DNA of 64,000 nucleotides, from positions 62,001 through 126,000 of the forward strand of contig WTXD01000067.1 of the NCBI GenBank assembly GCA_022496205.1. Direction: 5' to 3'. Below, piece by piece: positions 55,430 to 64,000 of this stretch. Every line of letters begins with the position of its first letter. Position 1 is the first letter of the stretch. The position numbers and the translations under genes are program-made. The stretch is from Gloeopeniophorella convolvens. Its lineage: Eukaryota; Basidiomycota; Agaricomycetes; Russulales. The notes beneath the pieces were generated by a model. The model searched no databases. It saw nothing but the letters and a program-made list of their open reading frames with translations, and was not told the DNA's origin.

Positions 55430-58342
55430 GCTGCCCGCCGCGGCAGGTGCCGTTGCTTGCATTAAAGCCGCCTGTATTTGTATTTGTGTTGAATACGAGG
55501 CGGGGCTCTCGACGGTTGAAACATTGACGTTGAGCTTGAGCTTGATCTTGCACCTGCAGGGGGCTCCACTCCAATTGCGCACTCCGCGCTTCAACCCACT
55601 GAGTAGCGTACCCTCCGCCTGCCCACACACTGCACTGGACCTTGACTTCAACCACCTCGCGGTTCTGCCGTGATCGTCGCGTTTGTGCTGTTGGTCTCCT
55701 TGGTGTGCGTGCGTGGTGCGCTGCCGTGCATGGTCAGTACGTCCCGCCTTTCCCTCCGTGGTGCCAAGACGCTGACTTACCTGGAGACCTGCTGTTCTCG
55801 CTGCAGGATTCGTTGATGCGGTGGGGTGGGCGGGAGCCAACGGAGGCGTGCTGCTGTTACTGATGAGTCTCACCTTCCACATCGCCACTATCCATCGGCC
55901 GACATCGGTTTCGAGATTATTGCGCTGAAGTACGCTTTGCCTCAAACGGGCACGGTATGTGCCGAGGCGGGCTCCTTTGACAACACAGGGATGTCACGCC
56001 GTTTCAGGGCCACTTGGGTCGCCCTCGAGTTCGGAGGCGGTGTCGACGGAGGGCTTCCCCCGCCCGGGGAGCAGTCTCGTGGAGACGGCGGCGCGGAGGA
56101 GGGCACAGTCGGGGAGGACGGCGTTGCAGGAGGAGGAGGTCAGCAAGGCCAGGGAGGCGATCGCGAGCAAAACGGCGGCGAGGCGAACGAACGCGATGAG
56201 GTTGACGCTCGGCTCTGAAATGCGCGAGCAGCATCCAGCAGAAGAAAGGTTCCTGGGTGCCTTTCTTGTATATAGAGTCATCCGCTGTTTGGTGCCTGAG
56301 GTGTTCCACGAGGCGCCCCGGGCCACTGCAAGCCATTCGTTTACAACGTGCATTCTGTGCAGGAAAACGCGCCTCTGCTGTTGGCTGACCAAAACGAAAC
56401 AAAATAAGGAGAAAAACAACGAACGCTACAGGACGGCTGTGTATATCAGCCATACAGCCAGGACTTACCTGAGTAGTACGTTCACAGGCGTGGTTGAGGG
56501 TCGCGTCCACGCAGTCTCCAATGCGCAGCCTCTCTGTATTTACTACTAACCTGAGGGAGGTTCAGACGGTGCTGTCATAAGATATATGCCCACGTACATA
56601 TATACTCGGCATCCCCAAACCCACCACCCACGCCTCCCGGGAGCGTCGCACTCGGCGCCGGGCGGCTCGAAGGCAGACCGGTTTGGAGAAGCCAGTCCTG
56701 ATTTTTCTCCTCTTCCAGCCTCCGCCTCGTCAAGAAGCAGAGGGAGCAGCGCTCGTGAGGTGGGCCTGGCATTACAGCGGAATGGTGACGCCTCTGCTCT
56801 GTAGGGGTGATACCAGGAGTTCATGAGGCCTCTTAGCTGGGTTAGGTCGAAGCGTAGTTGAGTTAGGACCAGTGTCACGAATGTTCAACACAAGTTGAAC
56901 TCAGCGTTGCTGCAAAGCCGAATCGAGTGAAGTCGAGTCGCAACTTCGTGTCAACTTCATTACCCGAAGTCACGCAAAGCCGACTCCGAGTCAAGTCTGA
57001 AGTTGATCGGCTCCCGGGCCGGAGATCTTAGCCAATAAAATCGCGAGCCAGCCGGCGCATGTGATAAGTGTGGGTAGCTGCTCGTGCCGCGCGGAGTGGG
57101 CCACAGAATGTGCACACCTGTGCGACGGCACGCTACATCTGAACATATGTTTGAGCCACCTCATGAACTGATTTCGATACTGTAACAGCCACGGTGCGTT
57201 GATATAACTACCTGCGTTGGTTCAATCGGATGAAGGAAGTTCGAAAAGTTGCCCTTCTGTAGCATGACAATCACCCTCGCATGCTGAAAAGACGGGTGAT
57301 ACTGGACCGTAGGGGTCGTAAAAGTATGTTCATGGGGACCACTGCAGTGTGATCACGCACCTCCATATCATTCTCGAATAACAAACTCAGCATCTGACGA
57401 AGAGCGCGGCGGTGACTCGAAGGAGGCGCTGCATGCACGAAAGTATGACGGTGAAGGTGGTATGAGGACAGGGCTGCCACCCTCGTCTGTGGGAATACTG
57501 CCATGCTCTGACGAGCACGGCGGCGTGGCGAGATGAGCATTGAAGCCTCATTCACTACGGAAGCGTCACGCGCGAGACGGCGGGGTGGTAGGAGCATCAG
57601 ATACGACAAGAGGACGGGCTCGCCACTCTCGGTCTGGTCCTTGGAACTACACTTACTTGAGCATAGCTGCGTTGGGCGTAGCGTGCGTTGACGCACCCCA
57701 TCATTGGTCACTTCTGCGTTGGTGCGTGAGGTTCATGGTGGCGGCAGCGTAGCGGCTTTCATTGCTCGTGGTGACGGTGTCGTGCGGTGCGGAATTGCGT
57801 CGGAGTTACGTTATCCGGGTCTACGCACAGAGCGGAGGCCTTGCGTTAAAGATAGGAGCCATCACCGGACTGGCGAGGGCCTGGCAAGATGGCGATGCTC
57901 TGGTGGTGAGAGTATTGTAGTAGGAGTGAGAAGGCAGGGCGACATCACGGGCCGTAAACTCCCGCTCTGTGATGTCCGCGATGCACTGGAACACTGCCGA
58001 TGTATGCAGGAGGTGCCTGAGGTGATCGGCAAGTGAGCACAAACGCGCTGAGACTCGAATAGAGATGCACAAGAGACGCAGTTCGGGACACAACAATGCT
58101 TCATCGGATGGGGTCAAAGATTGGTTTGGGCCTGATATCGATCCAGTAACTCACAGGCTGAAAAGCTGCACAATTGCATACGGATGCCGAGCGGGAGCGA
58201 GCACGGAGAGGAGCGAGTTCAATGACACGCACTGGCAACGGCCTGGAGAGGCTGGAGAAGCCTGGAGCGGCGAAGGCTGGCGGAAGCGGTCCGGCGTGAG
58301 AACAAAAGAATGCATATGATTGGAGAGCTATAAGCGCCCGTA
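55430..58342. other. Unassigned sequence, few coding signals
   Basis: A minus stretch near 56000-56200 encodes a hydrophobic segment (VNLIAFVRLAAVLLAIASLALL) that could be a membrane helix from a gene remnant, but no continuous gene can be drawn. 56880-57000 contains repeated AAGT.GA[AC]..A and GCAAAGCCGA words. 58265-58340 is a copy of the repeat seen at 24120-24190 (GGAAGCGGTCCGGCGTGAGA, CTATAAGCGCCCG). Confidence 0.3.
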
Positions 58343-58709
58343 CAGTCAACTCACTCTGCGTGTGTCACTCACTCTTCGTGTGCCACGGTCCACCTGCCTA
58401 ATCCGGTATGCAGTCTCACGCTTGGCCTCTGTCGACTTGAGAGCAGCACATAGTCCAGCAGTCTGCTCTCAGTATCTGTGAATACATACATATAAATTGT
58501 TGTCATTTATGAGTCTCTATGATGCTATGTCGGGTGTGCTAAGATTTCGGAAGAACCAGGCTTGAGCTAGGCCCTCTGGTAATGTTTATCTCGCCCCGCA
58601 CAGCAGCTGTCTGCCGGTGTGAGACTGAGCTACCCAAAATGGTAACCTGGGGCCAGATTAGGCAGGTGACACACGAAGAGTGAGTGACACACGCAGAGTG
58701 AGTTGACTG
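58343..58709. mobile_element. Short element (367 bp) with TIRs and TA duplication
   Basis: TIRs begin CAGTCAACTCACTC (58343) and end GAGTGAGTTGACTG (58709). They stay paired for about 55-60 bp (TGCGTGTGTCACTCACTCTT, CACCTGCCTAATC). TA flanks both ends (58341-58342 and 58710-58711). It interrupts a repeat whose uninterrupted relative is at 24120-24200: GCGCCCG then TG then ACAATT, where here GCGCCCG-TA-element-TA-ACAATT. There is no coding capacity. TA duplication and TIR style indicate a non-autonomous Tc1/mariner-type element (MITE). Confidence 0.85.
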
Positions 58710-58732
58710 TAACAATTATGACCGTGAAAGCA

Positions 58733-58746
58733 CCTTGCAAGCAAGG
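58733..58746. repeat. R2 palindrome, copy at 58.7 kb
   Basis: CCTTGCAAGCAAGG preceded by GTGAAAGCA and followed by CAACT, 24 bp to the right of the MITE. The copy at 3167 shares ATTATGAC.G upstream. Confidence 0.7.
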
Positions 58747-58959
58747 CAACTAGCTGTCCGATCTCTCCCGAAGTTTCGGACCTACAAAGGATGGCTATTT
58801 ACCTATTTGACACCTCAAAATCTTGGAGGGAAACGGCGTCGGTGTGTGTGGAGAGCTCAAGCGTCTCGTTTGGTGGCGGTGTCTCGTTTGATGGTGGTAG
58901 AGTCTAGACTGTACATCAAAGTTTGGCGCTTTTGGGCCTTGGTGGGGGCGTGGGCGATA

Positions 58960-59649
58960 CTATGCTTAACCGGGATATGCACACAAACGTGCATATCCCC
59001 GTCCTCTTGGGTTTATCCCTCATGGAATCCCTTGAAATTTAGTACATGTATTCTCTGATATGTATTCTATGTACCTACAGAGTTTTAATTTTTTTTGTTG
59101 CGATCTGAGTGTGCCAGGATGAAGCCGAAGTCGAGGCAAAAGTGCCCGCAAGAGGTGCGCTTGTCACGGATTGTCACGCTTGCCGGGATCATAGATTCGA
59201 TCTTATCATGGACCAGAACCCACTGATGCACATTCGCGCAACGCGTCGTTCACGCGCTCCGGCGGCGGAGCTTAAATCTGCTCTGTCACGCTCAGCCCCT
59301 CCGGAGGAGAGCCTCTCGCACATAGTATTCTGCCCATGTAAATGACACGAAAAGCGCAGGTATAGTATATATGTATCAGTGTGTTATGTATGCTAAGTTT
59401 CGTTGCATGTAAGCTATTGGTTCTCCTGTTCCTGGAAGATTGATGGCTGTGCACATTGGTGTCCCGGAATCACGATTTTCTGCAGCACCATTTGCTCAAT
59501 CAACTCCAAACTTGACAACCGTGTAGAATATACCAACATATTCATTATATAAAAAATTGAAGAGATTATATTCAGTCATTGTTGTGCGCGAGGCCGATCT
59601 TTCCGAAATGTGCATATCCCGGTCGTGTGCATATCCCGGTTAAGCATAG
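58960..59649. mobile_element. Short element (690 bp) with 25-bp perfect TIRs and TA duplication
   Basis: It starts CTATGCTTAACCGGGATATG plus CACAC and ends with the exact inverse. TA flanks both sides (58958-58959 and 59650-59651). A second GGGATATGCAC-type word follows each TIR (about 58992 and 59612), giving tandem binding-site-like motifs. The interior is AT-rich toward the right. A 78-aa plus frame inside (59109-59345) has no transposase motif, so this is probably a non-autonomous pogo/Tc1-type element. Confidence 0.8.
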
Positions 59650-59659
59650 TACCCTTTTT

Positions 59660-61650
59660 GGATGGGTCTGACGCCTCCGTGTGAGTTCATTGAGTAATGA
59701 TTGTAGCGTAATACACGATACGTGACATGTATGGCAGCGCGCGTCGTCAACACGATTTTGCTTCCTACCGCGTACTAGTCGCAGCCCCGAGCCTTTTCCA
59801 AAACTCCCTCATTTCCTCTGTCGGGTTCGTCTCTGTGAGAATTAATTTCTCTCTCTCAATCGGTCCAATGAACACCCAGCCACCAACATCCCTGCACATG
59901 AGGCAATCTTCGTGGACATTATGTTGTGCACCTGCCCCTACCTGTTCACGGCTGCGCCACGGCTGCGCGCCGGGCCAGGGATACAAGTGCGTAGTGTGCC
60001 TACGTCATGACTTATGCTGAAACATTCTTACTCCCCCTCGCCGCAGCCCGTGGCGAAGTCCGTGCCAGAGAGGGCCGTTTTCAGCGCGATGAGTGAATCA
60101 CTTGCAGCACCATACCCGGGGCGATGTGCCAGAGCCAGAAACAACATTCCACGTTCAAGCCGTGGACATGAAGCACGCAGGAACTGCCATGACGGCCATT
60201 CACAATGCGTGGGACGCGCTCGATCCGCATTTTGTGCATGTCCATGGTTGGTGTCTTGCACGGTGCGCCCACCTGTAGCGTGACTTCAATGATCCTCCTT
60301 CCTGGCAACATCTGGACATTCGCCGAGACGTTCGTGTCACTCGGGTCCACGGTCACCCAAAAGGTACGCCTTGTCTCTCTGCTCATTGGACATTCATCCC
60401 TTCTTGTTGTTGATGCGTTCACATAACAGGGTGCAGGAGCTCGGCGCTGGCGTCAAGGGAGGGAGCCTATGGCTTGCGTATCCTGAGGTGCATGCGCGGG
60501 AGTGTGGGGCTTGCGCCACCGTTGACGGAGTCAAACCAGGAGACGTCGTGCAGGTCGAGCGCGGTGTACTCATTCGCGGGGCGGTCAGCCAGCTCGGAGG
60601 GAAGGCAGGGGGGGCATATGCCCCCGTTCGCCGTGCGCAATCTCCCGTGGCACACACTGCGCACCTCTGCCGCGGGGATTGCGCCGCATCGCTCGCCAGC
60701 CTCCCTGCCACCCCTCTCTATCTTGATGTCCCCATCCCTGTGCCCAGCATGTGGCTGTCCCTCCGTGCCGTGCACGGGGTGTGCAGACTCTTCCGCTCCA
60801 TCGACTAGCACGCTCGCGTATGACGCGTAGAACGCGGCGGTCGCGGGGTCCATGTCGCCCGCGATGCATACGGACTTGGTGAGCTCGAGCATGCTCTGTA
60901 GGTCTGTGCAGGCACCGGTGGCTAGGGCCTATGAGAAGATGGGAGGGCCGCGCACCAAAGTCGAACCTCCCTCCGACGTGCACAGTGCACAGCAGCAGGA
61001 CTTCCTCACCTCTCCTTTACGGGTGTCGGTACCAGCTCGCTCGTGCGCCTCTCACCCACCGCGGCCGTCGTGCTGACCGCAGAGCAGCTCGCGCACATGC
61101 GCGCACTGCAGGTGGTCGGCGGCGCAGGGATCGCTACACAGTACGTGATGTATGTGGACAAGCTACGCGCGGGCGTTGCGAGCCTCGAACTCATCGGCAT
61201 GGTGATGTTCCTGTCATGCCCGACGTGTGCGCTATGCCCTTATGCTCTGATTTCAACTGCCACGCAGTTATAAAGCACAACTTTATACCTGCGTTATTAG
61301 TATCAAACAAATTCAAAGTCTCCCAGTGGATATTGATGGCTGCCGGAGGTGTTGGGCATGATGCAGAGGCAGGTATGCGACACGATGGCCCAAGTTGCGG
61401 GGTGGTGCAGACTTGCACCATGGACGCGTCGTTCATTTTGGGACTCTCATAGCACGTGCTTGTAGTTTTGTGTCATCGTATGACAAACACACAGCGAGGC
61501 TGAGCGAGCGACTCGACGCGAGCACCCCAAAGAGGAAAGAGGGGGCAGCCCACCAAAATCCCCAAACTTTGGAGCAGACGTTATCACATACCAGAACGAC
61601 TGTCTTCTGGGATCGTGATAACGTCAGCAACGGAGACTAGGGTTACCATG
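59660..61650. other. Coding-like but unrecognised sequence
   Basis: Several frames look protein-like: minus 60892-60750 has MLELTKSVCIAGDMDPATAA and FYASYASVLVDG, and plus 61043-61273 has LTAEQLAHMRALQVVGGAG. They switch frame and strand and I can name no family. Probably a decayed gene. Confidence 0.3.
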
Positions 61651-62595
61651 GGTTATGGGATTCGGGAAGTAGGGGTTGGCCGCCTCTGATTTGCATGCTA
61701 ATGGGTTGTTGATGTTTGAAAGAAACTCTTCCGGTGTGCATGCAGCAATGATCGCATCCTTGTGAGACGGTCTCGGTTTGGTGTCTGTGCAGGGCTATGG
61801 TGGAAGGTCTTGTGATTTTCGCTGCAAACAAATTTGGTGGGGCCAAAAACCTATGAGTATTGACAGGTTATCGGTTGTCACAAGTATGGGTTAAGACAAG
61901 TTTGACTGTATCGATCAACACTCGTCACTAGCTTACAGTTTTAGGTTACAGCGTGTATTCGGCCTTCATTTCATGGCAAAACCAGGCCAAAACCTATACA
62001 GAGCTGATGAGGCCCAGCTGCTTATCAAGCGTCGCGCGTTTGCAGTTCCGAAGCCCGTCATTTAGGCGACCCACGACCGCTGGGCGTCGGTCGAAGATTC
62101 GGGGCGGGAAGTATGACGGAAGTGTTGGACTTCGAGCACGTTTTAGGCTAGGAACTCTACAAATATGCTTCCGGTACCTTTCGGTCGCACTTTCGCAGCA
62201 CATCGAAGCACAGGGATTCAATTGACATTGTGAACTCCGGGATTCCGAGTCAGAGGGTACCTCTAAGGTTGTGCTCAAGTATCTGAAACGTTTGAGCGAA
62301 GGTCTGCAGCGCGCGCTGTCGTTAACGTGCTACGAAAGTTTCAGTACATCTAGAGACCTGGCACGAGGCTAGACACGCACAGCTTGTGGCATCCCTATCG
62401 AACCATGCACTTGTGCCCTCTATGATCCCACGCTGCTCGCGCTGTGTCCAGTCGTCTGTCAACATGGCGCGGACTTGAGCATAGTGCATCGCGACCAGTT
62501 GGTTCAGAGGCAGCGGGCGGACGGAACTGAAGATGCGTGTTGACCCTTTTGGCGCGCTTGTCGCCAAATTGGGCGACGCTTGTCAAAACCTTCAC
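61651..62595. other. No recognised feature
   Basis: Short chance frames on both strands, no repeats shared with the rest of the window. Confidence 0.3.
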
Positions 62596-62599
62596 ACAG

Positions 62600-62745
62600 C
62601 GTTACTTTTCCCGATGGATCTATCAATTGCGCGACAGTTTGCGGGATTCCCTATCACGCCACCCCGAATTCTCCCAGTCTCTAACGGAGGCACATGCTTG
62701 CCATGATCGTCAGCGTCGTGTAGAGACTCGGTCACCAGTCCAGGT
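62600..62745. repeat. R4 repeat, copy 2
   Basis: GATGGATCTATCA, ACAGTTTGCGGGATTCC and then CACATGCTTGCCATGATCGT and GTGTAGAGACTCGGTCAC. See 40400-40625 for the permuted copy. Confidence 0.55.
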
Positions 62746-63196
62746 CGGCCCCACATCTTTGAGCGCGGTTTCTGGCACAGCTGCGGCGGCCGGCTGAACC
62801 GGAGACGGAGGTGCTTGATGCGGTTGAGCGCTCGTCAAGGTCGCGCGCTCCGTCTTTTTAATTTAGATCGGATTTCAGATCAGAGAGGGGATGATTCGTC
62901 ACTTGGGACCATCCCGGAAAAGATCACGGCTCTTGAGACTGCCGGATCCCAATGCAACCATTAGGCAGCTTGCGGCCGCTATCTCACTTAGGTTGAGAGC
63001 CACTCAACGACGTGGTGTTTTTCTGACGCTCCAGCACTCTTCTGCTGAGTTGTTAATTAACTGTCACACGGGCCCAGAGTTCAGCGGTTTCACCTTGGGT
63101 GGAAACGGGAGAGCGCTTTCAGAATCGCTCACATAATCGCCCATCACGCCTACAGTACGGCAGTAGGCGCCTGTAACGTTATGGGGTGTAAGAGCA

Positions 63197-63210
63197 CCTT
63201 ACAAGCAAGG
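63197..63210. repeat. R2 palindrome, one-base variant
   Basis: CCTTACAAGCAAGG preceded by AAGAGCA and followed by CAACTCGCTAG. It differs from the other copies by one base inside the left arm. Confidence 0.65.
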
Positions 63211-64000
63211 CAACTCGCTAGTCTGCTGACGCATGCCTGCATACTTGGCTCCAAGGCCGCAGCGCCTCCATGCAGGGGTAATCTCCCTGTCAGTGACAGA
63301 CAATCGACAACTGAGTACTCATGTAACCTCAAGCAGAAGTTATAAGCAACGACACTTACAGCAGTAGGCGGACCTTCTCGAGTTGCCTTCCTTGTGTTCG
63401 AAAGACCATTGCCTCCACGCACTCCACTGGCACCGCCCAGCGCTTCGCCTCCTACCGGATTGGCTGCGCCGGCGGCCAGGTTTTGCAGCTTCAGAGAGCA
63501 ATTCTCTGGATTGTGTTGGAAACGCAGACCAGGCCGTTCCGCGTGACCGTGTCGGCGCGAGCCTGTGATCACACGTCGCCGCGGCCAAAGGGGCCAGAGC
63601 GAACCCGCAGGGTATGGCTCCAAGAGCGATTGTGGCAGGTGTGAGCAAACCGTCAGTCCTGGTCAAAAAAGAGCAAAGTTAGACAAGAGAGCATGTGCAT
63701 ACAAGGGTGCAGAGGCGCGGGTGCATGTGTATAAGTCACTACGTGTCCCAAAACCGGCGGCGTGTCGACTCCGCAAGTGCGAAGGTGATCCTCCCTGCCG
63801 GGGTTCACAAAGCATAACGGAATGGCGTGCAAGAAACAACCAGGGAGCCATCGATGGGTGGCCGCGGGGTTTAGTTGCAAACCTCTCCCTTGCCAGATGC
63901 CAGGGGCTTTTTCTCGGACACAAATGCTAAGAAGGCGAATCTTCCGCATAGACGAACGTCGTCTCCTCCGGTTCGAAGTTGCTATGGAAGGCACAGACAG
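63211..64000. other. Unassigned end of window
   Basis: A minus segment at 63620-63360 (NPVGGEALGGASG, then RKATREGPPTAV before a GTAAGT donor) may be an exon of a gene that runs out of the window, but I cannot identify it. Confidence 0.25.

Noticed and set aside
55289..55945. 218-aa minus frame containing a poly-Phe run
   Set aside because: The poly-Phe comes from translating the A-rich tract at 55379-55428. Frames on either side are unrelated.
59109..59345. 78-aa frame inside the 690-bp element as a transposase
   Set aside because: Too short, no DDE or DNA-binding motif, and the element has hallmarks of a non-autonomous copy.

Overview
The window looks like a transposon-rich accessory region of a basidiomycete (Agaricomycete-type) genome. 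The genes have many exons with short introns of about 45-60 bp (GTRNGT...YAG). Two of them encode KDZ-superfamily DNA transposases of the CxC1 and CxC2 types, which are characteristic of these fungi. There are also decayed fragments of fungal-type genes, and no rRNA, tRNA or operon signals that I can see.

Layout. 1-1038: a small three-exon gene of unknown function (copy A1). 1039-8500: GC-rich repeats and decayed gene fragments (FCP1/NIF-like phosphatase, Est1/SMG6-like). 8642-11323: a four-exon Mutator-like (MULE) transposase. 12.3-14.0 kb: a second Est1-like fragment and a repeat, mirror images of those at 5.8-7.5 kb. 14.25-15.0 kb: a foldback element. 15.26-19.6 kb: a gene of about ten exons resembling the 'partner' protein found beside CxC1-type KDZ transposases. 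21.2-23.0 kb: repeat family R1. 26033-39328: a complete-looking 13.3-kb CxC2 KDZ element. It has 68-bp terminal inverted repeats, two inverted AT-rich 43-bp satellite arrays and three genes: the transposase, an RNase H1 N-terminal (viroplasmin)-like protein and a partner protein. 40.6-41.1 kb: a third Est1-like fragment. 41128-46000: a CxC1 KDZ transposase fused to a Ulp1-type cysteine protease. 46.5-47.5 kb: R1 again. 47667-48500: the paralogue of the first gene, inverted (A2). 48.5-64 kb: mostly repeats, including two short elements with TA target duplications (58343-58709 and 58960-59649), and few convincing genes.

How the parts fit. All convincing genes are mobile-element genes or candidates for such cargo. 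Each KDZ transposase supplies a D-D-E catalytic core. The partner proteins, the Ulp1 protease and the viroplasmin-like protein are probably accessory functions. The A1/A2 pair, with matching promoters, exon phases and a nearby R1 copy, makes the two ends of a roughly 48-kb stretch mirror images. This may be a composite element or a nested insertion history. Exon boundaries were read by eye from splice consensus and protein-family continuity. No alignment or database search was run.
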